Origin: DATDAW01 sp036525185
Lineage (GTDB): Bacteria; Verrucomicrobiota; Verrucomicrobiia; Chthoniobacterales; DASVRZ01
Length of the DNA stretch: 64,000 nucleotides
Assembly (NCBI GenBank): GCA_036525185.1
Contig: DATDAW010000028.1
Location: 11,330-75,329 of the forward strand
Direction of reading: 5' to 3'
The notes beneath the pieces are model-generated. The model did not search any database. It worked only from the letters and a program-made list of their open reading frames with translations, and was not told the origin of the DNA. Position numbers and translations under genes: made by a program. Positions 18,835-27,824 of this stretch are shown piece after piece (position 1 is the first letter of the stretch; every line of letters starts with the position of its first letter).

Positions 18835-20340
18835 ATGATTTCCCGCCTGGCCCTGCTGTTCGTCCTCACCTCATTTGCGGCCATCGTTGCTCCCGAGCCG
18901 GTCGCGGCAAGAGAAAAAAACCAAACCCCGGAAAGCAGAGCTGCAGAAGTCGAAAAGAGCCTCGTCCGGATATCCTGCACGGAACAAAGCGCCGACTACA
19001 AGGTCCCTTGGAACCCGGGCAATATCGGCGGCGGCATCGGCGCAGGCTTTGTGATCGACGGACAGCGTATTCTCACCAACGCCCACGTCATCAGCGATGC
19101 GCGTTTTATCACCGTGGAGAAACAGGGGGATCCAAAGAAATATGTGGCCTTCGTCAAATTTGTCGCACACGACTGCGACCTGGCTGTTCTGGGCGTCGAA
19201 AACCCCGATTTTTTCAAGGGCACCGCCGCGCTGCAACTCGATGGCATCCCTGAATTGGAAACGACGGTCGCAGCCTACGGCTTCCCCATCGGCGGCGATT
19301 TGATGAGTGTGACGCGCGGCATCGTTTCGCGCATTGATTTCCAGCCGTACACGCATTCCGGCGTCGATAATCATCTTACCATCCAGATTGATGCGCCGAT
19401 TAATCCCGGCAATTCCGGCGGACCCGTGATGCAGGACGGCAGGGTCGTCGGCGTTGCATTCCAGGGCTACAGCGGAGATCAGGCGCAAAACGTTGCCTAT
19501 ATGATCCCGACGCCCGTCGCAAAGCGCTTCCTCAAAGACATCGCCGACGGACGTTATGATCGGTATGTCGATCTCTCGATCAATTACATGAAACTGCTGA
19601 ATCCCGCGCACCGTGCCGCTCTGGCGTTGAAGGACGACGATCGTGGTGTCGTCGTTACAAGTGTTTCGGTGGCAGGAAGTTGTGCCGGTGTTTTGCAACC
19701 TGGCGACGTGCTTTTGAGTCTCGATGGCGTGCCCATTGCCAGTGATGGTTTCATCGAGCTGGAGAACGACCGCGTCGATATGGCAGAAATCGTCGAGCGC
19801 AAATTCAAAGGCGACACCGTCACGTTTGAAGTCCTTCGCGATGCAAAACCGATTACTGCCAAAGTCACGCTCAAATCCGCCTGGCCGTACCTCATGCAGT
19901 CGAGCAGCTACGACACAGCGCCGCGGTTTGTGCTATTCGCCGGACTGCTTTTTCAGCCGTTGAGCCGCGATTTCATGGCTGCGGCCGATATCGATGACCT
20001 TCAGATGCGCTACTTTTATAATTTCTACGTCAGCGACGAGCTTTACACGGAGCATCCCGACGTCGTCATCCTCAGCAACGTCTTACCCGATCCAATCAAC
20101 ACGTATCTTTCGCCGTTCCGTGGCGAAATCGTCGCGAAGGTAAACGGCAAACCGATCCGGACACTCGACGATATCGCGGCCGCGTTTGTCGAGCCCGTCG
20201 ATACCTACGTCATCGAATTCATCGGTGGCGGACGCCCAGCCGTTCTCGAACGTTCGGTCGTCGAAGCCGCGCGGCCGCGCATTCTTCAACGTTACAACGT
20301 CACCAAGGAAAAAAATCTTGAGAACCCGCCAGCCCGTTAA
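18835..20340 (+). CDS. Deg/HtrA-type serine protease with two PDZ-like regions
   Basis: Exported trypsin-like protease of 501 residues. A signal peptide (MISRLALLFVLTSFAAIVA) is followed by the chymotrypsin fold with the full triad: His84 (LTNAHVISD), Asp115 (HDCDLAVLG) and Ser194 (INPGNSGGPV). A PDZ domain follows (about 265-350, GVLQPGDVLLSLDGVPI). The C-terminal module (FAGLLFQPLS, then VVEAARPRILQRYNV) resembles the second PDZ of plant Deg2/Deg9 proteases. ATG 18835 is chosen because it puts the signal peptide at the N-terminus; the frame stays open upstream to 18655 into junk. The next gene is a degenerate paralogue. Confidence 0.92.
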   Translation: MISRLALLFVLTSFAAIVAPEPVAAREKNQTPESRAAEVEKSLVRISCTEQSADYKVPWNPGNIGGGIGAGFVIDGQRILTNAHVISDARFITVEKQGDPKKYVAFVKFVAHDCDLAVLGVENPDFFKGTAALQLDGIPELETTVAAYGFPIGGDLMSVTRGIVSRIDFQPYTHSGVDNHLTIQIDAPINPGNSGGPVMQDGRVVGVAFQGYSGDQAQNVAYMIPTPVAKRFLKDIADGRYDRYVDLSINYMKLLNPAHRAALALKDDDRGVVVTSVSVAGSCAGVLQPGDVLLSLDGVPIASDGFIELENDRVDMAEIVERKFKGDTVTFEVLRDAKPITAKVTLKSAWPYLMQSSSYDTAPRFVLFAGLLFQPLSRDFMAAADIDDLQMRYFYNFYVSDELYTEHPDVVILSNVLPDPINTYLSPFRGEIVAKVNGKPIRTLDDIAAAFVEPVDTYVIEFIGGGRPAVLERSVVEAARPRILQRYNVTKEKNLENPPAR

Positions 20341-21832
20341 GTTTGTGAAATATCTGCTCTTTTTCGTGCTGAGCCTTGGGGGCGTGACGTCGCTTGTCGC
20401 TCAGGAAAAGCCGGTCGATGGCGGGAGGCCGCTCGCTGTGGTCCGCGTCAATGCTACGACCCAAGCCTACGATTTCTTCCGGCCGTGGGGAAAGAAACCG
20501 CCTGTTTCCCGTCGGGCACTCGGCGCCGTCCTGAGCGGAAATCGCGTCCTCGTCGCCGCCGAACTCGTGGCCAACCAGAACTACGTCGAGCTCGAGAAAG
20601 CTGCTTCCGGAGAAAAAGTTGCTGCAAACATTGCGGCGGTCGACTACGAAGCAAATCTTGCCGTCTTAATCCCAGCCAACCCGAAATTCCTCGAAGGCCT
20701 TGGCCAGCTCAACCTCGCCGGTCCCGTTAAAACGGGGGATCGCGTTGATATCTGGCAGCTTGAATCCAGCGGCACGCTCGTCGCTACTGAGGGGCTCGTA
20801 ACTACCACCGAGGTAGGACGTTACGTATTGGACGACTACGGCTTTCTCCTTTATCGAATTACTGCCGCGATGCAATATCGCGAGAACAGCTTCTCAGTTC
20901 CCATTGTAAAAGATGGCAAATTGGCCGGTCTCCTGATGCGGTTCGATCCGCGTTCACAGTCGGTGGATGCGATTTCGCAACCTGTCATCGACCATTTTCT
21001 CAAGGAAGCCGCCTCGAAAACGCCTCACGGATTCCCTCGTGCCGGGCTGCAGTACCAGCCGACGCGCGACCCACAGCTTCGCCGTTACTTGAAACTCAAC
21101 GGCGCTGCCGGGGACGGCGGGATTTATTTGAGCAGAGTCGACGCAGGCACTTCCGCAGCGAAGGCCGGCCTGCAAGCAGGCGATGTGATCCTCGAAGCCG
21201 CCGGGAGAAAGATCGATGCAGATGGCAATTATGACGACGACGATTACGGCAAGATCTCGATCAATCACCTCATTAGCACGCGGCACTACGCCGGCGATTC
21301 GCTAAAAGTGAAATTTTCGCGCGGGGGTGAAATCAAAGAAACCACTGCGATCGCGGCAGATCGTCAGCCACAGAGTTTTGTGATCGAGCCGTATGTCATC
21401 GATCGTGCGCCCAAATTCATCCTGCTTGGAGGGCTCGTTTTCCAGGAGTTGAATCGCCAATATTTGCGGGAATGGGGCAGCGGCTGGCCGAAAGACGCCC
21501 CGCTGCGCTTTGTTTACATGGACCGTTACCAGGCTGAGCTTTTCGGACCTGATCGTGGGAAAGTCGTCTTCCTAAGCCAGGTCTTACCTGCACAGAGTGC
21601 CATCGGCTACGACCAGCTCGGCTACTTGATCGTCGACAAGGTCAATAACAGGGTCATTCGCGGTATCGCCGACCTCGACGAAGCGCTTAAGACGCCCGTG
21701 AATGGTTTTCACAAAATCGATTTCACAACCGACCCGCGGACCATTTATCTCGATGCGGGAACCGTTGCCCGGGACACCCAATCGGTCCAGAACCAATACG
21801 GATTGCCTGTGACCACCCGGCTGGCCGAATAA
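20318..21832 (+). CDS. Deg-type pseudoprotease (catalytic His and Asp lost), PDZ-containing
   Basis: Paralogue of the preceding protease, about 504 residues, with the same order: signal peptide (KYLLFFVLSLGGVTSLVAQ), degenerate trypsin fold, PDZ (RVDAGTSAAKAGLQAGDVIL) and the plant-Deg-like C-terminal module (LLGGLVFQELNRQYLREW). By my alignment the triad positions are Glu82 for His (LVAAELVAN), Asn113 for Asp (YEANLAVL) and Ser191 retained, but the GNSGGP oxyanion loop reads ENSFSVP. It is therefore probably inactive. TTG 20318 is taken as start because AAGGA lies 8 bp upstream and the result is a basic n-region; GTG 20345 is the alternative. The start overlaps the end of the protease gene, so the two are coupled. 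Confidence 0.85.
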   Translation: MRTRQPVKFVKYLLFFVLSLGGVTSLVAQEKPVDGGRPLAVVRVNATTQAYDFFRPWGKKPPVSRRALGAVLSGNRVLVAAELVANQNYVELEKAASGEKVAANIAAVDYEANLAVLIPANPKFLEGLGQLNLAGPVKTGDRVDIWQLESSGTLVATEGLVTTTEVGRYVLDDYGFLLYRITAAMQYRENSFSVPIVKDGKLAGLLMRFDPRSQSVDAISQPVIDHFLKEAASKTPHGFPRAGLQYQPTRDPQLRRYLKLNGAAGDGGIYLSRVDAGTSAAKAGLQAGDVILEAAGRKIDADGNYDDDDYGKISINHLISTRHYAGDSLKVKFSRGGEIKETTAIAADRQPQSFVIEPYVIDRAPKFILLGGLVFQELNRQYLREWGSGWPKDAPLRFVYMDRYQAELFGPDRGKVVFLSQVLPAQSAIGYDQLGYLIVDKVNNRVIRGIADLDEALKTPVNGFHKIDFTTDPRTIYLDAGTVARDTQSVQNQYGLPVTTRLAE

Positions 21833-22046
21833 AATCGAACCATCCGCTTTCTGATCGTTGAACGATCAACGGTACCACCCGATGTTCGCCTGGACCCTGG
21901 GCATGAGGTGGGCGTAACTTCACGGAACGAACGAGGCTCTTTTGTGTTTATTGTTTGCAAAACGCTCAAATTCAATACTCTACCTTCAGTTGAAGCATGG
22001 TTGGAAACGCAGTGGCTGCGCAAACACACTTTCGGGGGCTGACACG

Positions 22047-25000
22047 ATGAATAGCTTTGCCGCATCGACGCGGAAACGATCGCCATGGGCTGGCGAACGG
22101 ACGATTCCGGGCCTCGACGGCGACATGAAGCTTGAGCAGTTGCATCGGTATGCCCTGGCGATGGAACTGGCTGACGGAAAAGACGTGTTGGATGTAGCCA
22201 GCAGCGAAGGTTATGGAGCCATGCTGTTGTCCTCGAAAGCCCGCACCGTGTTGGGCGTTGATAATGCCGCGAATGCGATCACCCAGGCGACGGGACAATA
22301 CCAAGCTCCCAATTTGCAGTTCAAAATCGGTTTCGCCCATGAGCTTCCCTTACCGGACGACAGCATGGATCTGGTGGTGAGTTTTGAGACCATCCATCGT
22401 TTGGTTGAGCACGAGAAATTTCTTTCAGAAGTGAAGCGCGTGTTACGACCGGGCGGGAAGTTCCTCTTGTCGAGTTCGAATCAAGCGCTGCAAGCAGGCG
22501 GGCGCGACGAAGATCCTTACTTCAAATATCTATCGCCGGGAGAACTGCGGGAACTGATCAGCGCATCGTTTGTTCATCAGCAATGGCTGGCTCAACGAGT
22601 GTGCTATGGGTCCATCGCTTATGGCCTGGATGAATCGCCTGTTTCGCGGTTGCGTGCGTACGACGGCGACTTCGAGCATGTGCGTAACCACGATGATTCG
22701 ATCCTGCCGCCTTCTTTCCTGGTTCTTTGCTCAGACGATCCGATTGAGCCGTTGCCGAGTTCCGTTTTTGAGAACCCTGCGGCTTTCGACCAACTGCGTA
22801 ACGCTGTCGCGGCCGTCGAGCAGCCACTTTCAAAACGTATCCGCGAACTCGAAGTGCGCATTTCTCGGATGGAAACCTCCACGTGGTGGCGACTGAGAAA
22901 ACCGATCAAGTTCATCACAGACATTCTTCTGCGCCGCCCACCCACCGGTCTTTTCACGCCGCCACGGGAACGCCCTGTCAAAATGCGGGGATACCTGCCG
23001 GACCGTATCCGCCGGGTACTGAATGCCGACGAAAAAAAGGCAGGCAGCCTCCTCACAGCGAATCAAGATTTGCCTGCGGTTTCGTCGGGAGAGATCGCGT
23101 CAGAAATCGCCGTCATCATTCCTGTTTACAACAACGTCGAGGAAGTCCAGCTCTGCCTGGCCAGCGTGTTGCGGTACACGTCGTTGAAACACAAAATCAT
23201 CGTGATCGACGATTGCAGCACCGATGTCCGGATATGGCCGATGTTACAGCGATTGGCGGCGGAATACCCGCAGGTGGAAATCCATCGCAACAGTGTCAAC
23301 AGAGGTTACCTGGCCACCGTCAATCGCGGATTGACTCTCTGCAACGGCGACGTCGTCGTCACGCACAGCAACGTTTATGTGACTCAGAAGTGGTTGCACA
23401 AGCTCGCTCACGCCGCCGCAAAATTTCCCCTCGCCGCCACAATCTCCCCGCTGGTCAATGGCCAGGGCCCATTCGGAATTCCTCTACGCCCCACAGAGGG
23501 TGGCGGTCCACCGCCGACAGGGATTGCCGACATCGCAGACGTCGTCGAACGGCTTTCACATAAAATCTTTCCTGAAGTGCCCACAGCCAATCCGGAGTGC
23601 ATGTATATCCGCCGCGACGCCCTCGAAAAATCCGGCGGTTTGAACGAGGACGGCGATTTTCCCACACGGGCGAAGCAGGCCGGCTTCATCCATGTCCTTG
23701 AGGATACGACATTCGTTTTTCAGAAACGGCACGGCACCCACCACAAAGAACGCCGGCTACCGATGTCCTCGGGTGGACGCAACAGCGGACTGCTCCACAG
23801 ACAGTCGGCAATCCCGGACGAAATCTCCAGGTTTCTCTCAAACGATCCATTGGCGAAAATGCGCAGAGACGTTTGTAGAGAACTCAACCAGCGATCGGAA
23901 AATCTTCAGCGATCTTACCGAAAGGAAATGCGGCGACGGCGGAAAAACGCAATTCTTTACGTGGTCCAGGAAGGCACTGGCGGGTCTGTTTTTACCGCCG
24001 AAGATCTGGTCCGCAAGGTCAGCGATACGCACGCCTGCTATTTGTTGAGGACGTCGTTTCAGCAATGGTCGTTTTACCGCTGCACCCATGGTGAATTTCA
24101 CCTGCTACGCCGGTTTCAATTCGACAGACCGTGGCTAATCGATAACGAATTCGACGAGCAACGGTCCCAAGCTTTCGCCGATTTGCTTGGGGACTTTCAC
24201 TTCGCGATTGCGCATATCCGGCATTTGCTCGGGACCGCACCCGAGATCATTTCAAAACTCAAGGAATCTGGGGTCGCGGTGGTATTTTCGTTTCACGATT
24301 TTTATACGGTCTGCCCGAACATTCAGCTTATCGACAATCACCGGCAATTTTGTGCCGGCCGTTGCAGCCGCGACTCGCAGACCAATAGCAACGGCAATGC
24401 CAACGGCAGCAACGAATATCGGCTCCACGAAAATGGAAACGGTCAGACCTGTGCCGATTGCAAGGTGCCAGGCATCTGGCCCCTCGTCACTCTGGCTCAA
24501 CCGCTGAAGCATCATTACGTTCACGACTGGCGTACACGTGTCCGCCACGCACTGGAACAATGCGATGGGTTTGTGACAACTTCGAAGTTCTCCACGCATA
24601 TCCTGATGCAACATTTCGAATTTCTGCGGCGGAAAGATGTCCGGATCATCGAGCATGGGCGTGACCTGTCGGCCTTCCGACCGGCAGGAGTTCCGCCAAC
24701 GGATCAAACAGTGCGGGTGGCTTATTTTGGCGCACTACAAACGTTCAAAGGAGCCGAATTGCTCGCAGAAATCATGCGGCTGGATCGCGCCGGGAAAAAA
24801 CGATTCGAATTCCACATTCTCGGCTCGATCGCACGGAGCACCGTTGACCCCCGCCGCCTGGGAGCAATCTACCACGGGCGCTACAAACGCGAGCAGCTCG
24901 CCGACCTCATCGAACAAATCAAACCATCGTTCGCGATTATCCCTTCCATCTGGCCCGAAACCTTCTGCCATACCCTCACTGAGGCCTGGGCGATGGGGCT

Positions 25001-25241
25001 GCCGGTTTTTGCCTCAAATCTCGGGGCGTTGAAAGAGCGCATCCAAGCCGAAGGAGGTGGCTGGCTTATCGATCCCCAGTCGCCGCAAAAATGGTACGAC
25101 ACCATGCTCACTATCAGCGACGACCTCGCAGAATATGATCGCCAGATAAGGCTAATCCAGCAGCATCCGCTGAAAACGACTCACCAAATGGCAATGGAAT
25201 ACATCGATTTCTACGATGCGATTCTGGAAACAGCGAATTGA
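22047..25241 (+). CDS. Three-module fusion: SAM methyltransferase, GT2 and GT4 glycosyltransferases
   Basis: Protein of about 1064 residues. Module 1 (about 1-210) is a class I SAM-dependent methyltransferase with DVLDVASSEGYGAMLL and VKRVLRPGGKFLLSS. Module 2 starts near 350 and is a GT2 fold (IAVIIPVYNNVEEVQLCL, IIVIDDCSTD). Module 3 (about 630-1064) is a GT4/GT-B fold with FSFHDFYTVCPNIQLI, a Cys-bearing insert at about 772-805 that is rich in Asn and Gly, and the C-terminal donor half (PSIWPETFCHTLTEAWAMGLPV). No TM helix is seen. Likely role: surface polysaccharide or O-antigen chain synthesis and modification. ATG 22047 is preceded by a G-rich SD-like stretch; an upstream in-frame ATG at 21942 seems non-coding. 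Confidence 0.88.
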   Translation: MNSFAASTRKRSPWAGERTIPGLDGDMKLEQLHRYALAMELADGKDVLDVASSEGYGAMLLSSKARTVLGVDNAANAITQATGQYQAPNLQFKIGFAHELPLPDDSMDLVVSFETIHRLVEHEKFLSEVKRVLRPGGKFLLSSSNQALQAGGRDEDPYFKYLSPGELRELISASFVHQQWLAQRVCYGSIAYGLDESPVSRLRAYDGDFEHVRNHDDSILPPSFLVLCSDDPIEPLPSSVFENPAAFDQLRNAVAAVEQPLSKRIRELEVRISRMETSTWWRLRKPIKFITDILLRRPPTGLFTPPRERPVKMRGYLPDRIRRVLNADEKKAGSLLTANQDLPAVSSGEIASEIAVIIPVYNNVEEVQLCLASVLRYTSLKHKIIVIDDCSTDVRIWPMLQRLAAEYPQVEIHRNSVNRGYLATVNRGLTLCNGDVVVTHSNVYVTQKWLHKLAHAAAKFPLAATISPLVNGQGPFGIPLRPTEGGGPPPTGIADIADVVERLSHKIFPEVPTANPECMYIRRDALEKSGGLNEDGDFPTRAKQAGFIHVLEDTTFVFQKRHGTHHKERRLPMSSGGRNSGLLHRQSAIPDEISRFLSNDPLAKMRRDVCRELNQRSENLQRSYRKEMRRRRKNAILYVVQEGTGGSVFTAEDLVRKVSDTHACYLLRTSFQQWSFYRCTHGEFHLLRRFQFDRPWLIDNEFDEQRSQAFADLLGDFHFAIAHIRHLLGTAPEIISKLKESGVAVVFSFHDFYTVCPNIQLIDNHRQFCAGRCSRDSQTNSNGNANGSNEYRLHENGNGQTCADCKVPGIWPLVTLAQPLKHHYVHDWRTRVRHALEQCDGFVTTSKFSTHILMQHFEFLRRKDVRIIEHGRDLSAFRPAGVPPTDQTVRVAYFGALQTFKGAELLAEIMRLDRAGKKRFEFHILGSIARSTVDPRRLGAIYHGRYKREQLADLIEQIKPSFAIIPSIWPETFCHTLTEAWAMGLPVFASNLGALKERIQAEGGGWLIDPQSPQKWYDTMLTISDDLAEYDRQIRLIQQHPLKTTHQMAMEYIDFYDAILETAN

Positions 25242-25298
25242 CCGCTTGGGAAAGGATTTTCCTTTGCGATCGCGGCGTACTTTGCGGTTATTGAATTC

Positions 25299-26132
25299 TT
25301 GAATCCGCACGATCCCATTGGTTTTGCCCTGGCCGAAGATATCGGTTCAGGTGATTTGACTGCCGCCTTTTTCATCGACCCTGCGGCGACGACGCACGCA
25401 CGAATTTTCGCTAAGGAACCGCTTGTGCTCGCTGGCGTCGAAACTGGGGCAAACGTGTTTCGGCGCGTCGATTCGTCGCTCAACGTCAAGATCGTCGCGC
25501 AGGACGGCACCACACTCGCAGCGGGAGATACGGCTCTTACCATTTCTGGAAAAACCGCCTCCATTGTGACCGCCGAGCGTGTGGCTTTGAACTTTATGCA
25601 GCGTCTCTCCGGTGTTGCGACCCTCACCCGCCGTTTCGTCGACGCGGTGGCGGGTACACGGGCGCGCATCCTCGATACGCGCAAAACGACGCCAGGACTG
25701 CGTGCGTTGGAGAAAGCGGCCGTCGCTGCGGGCGGTGGCACCAACCACCGGTTCGGTCTCTACGACATGGTCATGGTGAAAGACAATCATCTCCTTGCCG
25801 AATCCGATCTCGCGCACCTGCAAGAAGCCATCGACCAGTTGAAGGCGGCACATCCCGATGTGCGCGTCGAATTGGAAGCCGACCGACTCGATCAACTGCG
25901 CGGGTTCCTCACCCTGCACGGCGTCGACGTCGTCCTGCTCGACAACATGACACTCGCACAAATGGCCGAAGCCGTGGCACTTGCATCCGGACGTTTGCTG
26001 CTCGAAGCCAGCGGCGGAGTGAGTCTGGAAACGGTCACCGACATTGCGAAAACCGGCGTCGATTTTGTATCCGTCGGTGCTCTCACCCATTCCGCGCGGG
26101 CCGTCGATTTTTCGCTCGAATTGATCGGATGA
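25299..26132 (+). CDS. nadC: Nicotinate-nucleotide pyrophosphorylase (carboxylating), quinolinate phosphoribosyltransferase
   Basis: Makes nicotinate mononucleotide from quinolinate and PRPP in de novo NAD synthesis. 277 residues. It starts at TTG 25299 with NPHDPIGFALAEDIGSGDLTAAF, the normal NadC N-terminus. The signature ILDTRKTTPGLRALEK, MVMVKDNH and the C-terminal LLEASGGVSLETV with GVDFVSVGALTHS are present. First gene of a tight operon: its stop overlaps the birA start by 4 bp. nadA and nadB are not in the window. Confidence 0.96.
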   Translation: MNPHDPIGFALAEDIGSGDLTAAFFIDPAATTHARIFAKEPLVLAGVETGANVFRRVDSSLNVKIVAQDGTTLAAGDTALTISGKTASIVTAERVALNFMQRLSGVATLTRRFVDAVAGTRARILDTRKTTPGLRALEKAAVAAGGGTNHRFGLYDMVMVKDNHLLAESDLAHLQEAIDQLKAAHPDVRVELEADRLDQLRGFLTLHGVDVVLLDNMTLAQMAEAVALASGRLLLEASGGVSLETVTDIAKTGVDFVSVGALTHSARAVDFSLELIG

Positions 26133-26899
26133 CGCTCCTCGACCCCGACGAAATTTCCGCCCGTTTCAGCCCAGCCATAATCGGGCGCAAGATTCAGGTC
26201 TATCTGGAAACAGCGTCCACAAATGACGTCGCGATGAGGCTCGCGCGCGCCGGTGCATCTGAGGGCATTGTCATTTTCGCTGAATCGCAGACTGCAGGGC
26301 GCGGACGCTTGGGGCGCCGTTGGCAATCCGCCGCAGGCCGCGGTCTCTGGTTTTCCGTCCTGCTGCGTCCGAAATGGCCGGACTTTTCTCGCGTCGGTCT
26401 TGCCGCTGCAGTCGCAGTCGCACGCGGCGTTGATAGATTCCTTCCTGAGCCAGCCGGCATCAAATGGCCAAACGATATCTATCTTCGCGGCGACCGAAAA
26501 ACCGCAGGCATTCTCTGCGAATCCGGCAGCGGCTTTGTCGTTGTTGGTATCGGCCTTAACGTCAACCACTTACTCGACGATTTCGCCGGTGAAGTCGCTC
26601 ATCGTGCGACATCCTTGGCATTAGTGGCCGGCAGGCAATTCGATCGTGCCGGAGTTGCCGCCTCCGTTCTCGATGAATTCGACCGCATTTATGGTCGGCT
26701 CCCGCACGGTTTCCCGGAAATCGTAGCCGAATGCGAACGGCGAAGCGTTCTACTTGGCAAAACAGTCCGGATCAACGGAATTTCCGGCACTGTGCTCGGC
26801 CTGGACCCCAACGGGGGGCTGCATCTCCGACAGGACAATGATCGGGAAGTCGTTGTCACCGCCGGTGAAATCTCCATGCTGGAACTTGTCCCCCAATGA
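26129..26899 (+). CDS. birA: Biotin-[acetyl-CoA-carboxylase] ligase (BirA, no HTH domain)
   Basis: Attaches biotin to the carboxyl carrier protein of acetyl-CoA carboxylase via biotinyl-AMP. 256 residues with the catalytic loop AGRGRLGRRW near residue 57, the substrate region IKWPNDIYL (Lys-Trp-Pro-Asn-Asp) and GIGLNVNH. The small SH3-like C-terminal domain follows (GKTVRINGISGTVLGLDPNG). The N-terminal winged-helix repressor domain of E. coli BirA is absent, so this is a group I ligase without direct operon repression. Overlaps nadC and the coaB-like gene by ATGA at both ends. Confidence 0.94.
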   Translation: MTLLDPDEISARFSPAIIGRKIQVYLETASTNDVAMRLARAGASEGIVIFAESQTAGRGRLGRRWQSAAGRGLWFSVLLRPKWPDFSRVGLAAAVAVARGVDRFLPEPAGIKWPNDIYLRGDRKTAGILCESGSGFVVVGIGLNVNHLLDDFAGEVAHRATSLALVAGRQFDRAGVAASVLDEFDRIYGRLPHGFPEIVAECERRSVLLGKTVRINGISGTVLGLDPNGGLHLRQDNDREVVVTAGEISMLELVPQ

Positions 26900-27534
26900 A
26901 TTCAACCGTTGTCATCACTTGCGGACCAGCGTCCGAGCCGATTGATCGCGTCCGGCGGATCACCAATTTTTCTACCGGTGAACTGGGCGTCCTCCTGGCT
27001 GAAGCGTTCGCTCAAACCGGACGCCGTGTCATCTGCTGCAAAGGCGCTGGCGCCACCTGGCGCAGTCCACGGCCTCCCATTTCAATGCGCCGCTTTATTA
27101 CGAACGACGACCTGCTATCGATTCTGCGCAATATTTCCCAAAGCGAAAACGTGAGCGCCATCTACCATGCTGCTGCCCTCGCTGATTTTCGCGTTGCTGA
27201 AATCACTAGCGACGCCGGCAATCCCCTTCCTGCGGGAAAAATTCCCAGCTCCATTCGCGAGTTGAACCTTAAGCTCGTCCCTGCTCCGAAAGTTATCTCC
27301 CACCTCCGCGATCTGTTTCCCACGGCAACTATCATAGCGTGGAAATACGAACTGGAAGGTTCACGCAACGAGGTTGTGGAAAAGGGTCTCCGGCAGATTG
27401 CAGAAAACCGCACCAATGCCTGCGTTCTCAACGGTGCCGCTTATGGGCCCGGTTTTGGCATCACCACTGCCAACGGCCATTTGATCCATTGCCCCGATAA
27501 ATCCGCTCTCGTGCAAAATCTCATCAAAGCGTGA
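26896..27534 (+). CDS. coaB: Stand-alone CoaB-type phosphopantothenoylcysteine synthetase
   Basis: 212-residue protein matching the CoaB half of CoaBC, which ligates 4'-phosphopantothenate and cysteine in coenzyme A synthesis. Features: TCGPASEPIDRVRRITNFSTGELG at the N-terminus (the GG/TEPID-type start), AALADFRV (the Asn/Asp active-site strand) and GKIPSS followed by LNLKLVPAPKVI, the counterpart of the GKIK...L.P.IL motif. No CoaC flavoprotein decarboxylase domain is fused, unlike most bacterial CoaBC proteins. Third gene of the nadC-birA-coaB unit. Assignment as CoaB is by motif only; a paralogue of another role is possible. Confidence 0.75.
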   Translation: MNSTVVITCGPASEPIDRVRRITNFSTGELGVLLAEAFAQTGRRVICCKGAGATWRSPRPPISMRRFITNDDLLSILRNISQSENVSAIYHAAALADFRVAEITSDAGNPLPAGKIPSSIRELNLKLVPAPKVISHLRDLFPTATIIAWKYELEGSRNEVVEKGLRQIAENRTNACVLNGAAYGPGFGITTANGHLIHCPDKSALVQNLIKA

Positions 27535-27824
27535 GCAAACGTAACAGGTCGCGAAACCATCTGTCGTTCTCACCAGGCTGGGCTGTGGGAAATTATTTTA
27601 TCCCAACAGTTAGCCTCTGGCGGCCGTTCCTGGGCTGGCGACGGGTGTCCTATTCGTGGACAACTCATTGAGCATTATCGCGGCTGTACTAGCCATTCTG
27701 CTCGTCAAAAAAATTTCCGGGATGCAAACGGCAGCAGAAAATAATTCGTCCCTCTAAGTTTCGGTTTTGGCAGACGCCAACCGGCGTGACACCCGCCTTT
27801 TCCGTGCTTAAAGTCTTCACACGC
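27535..27824. other. Intergenic region of about 290 bp with a weak hairpin
   Basis: Between the coaB-like gene and the hydrolase gene. An imperfect hairpin (CTGTGGGA ... TCCC-A-ACAG around an AT-rich loop, about 27584-27611) may end the cofactor operon, but there is no following T run. No ORF with protein character and no recognised riboswitch are seen. Confidence 0.35.

Noticed and set aside
24361..24450. Asn/Gly-coding repeat tract as a frameshift or insertion scar
   Set aside because: The frame is intact on both sides and the flanking Cys residues fit the GT4 loop, so it is a low-complexity insert and not a broken gene.
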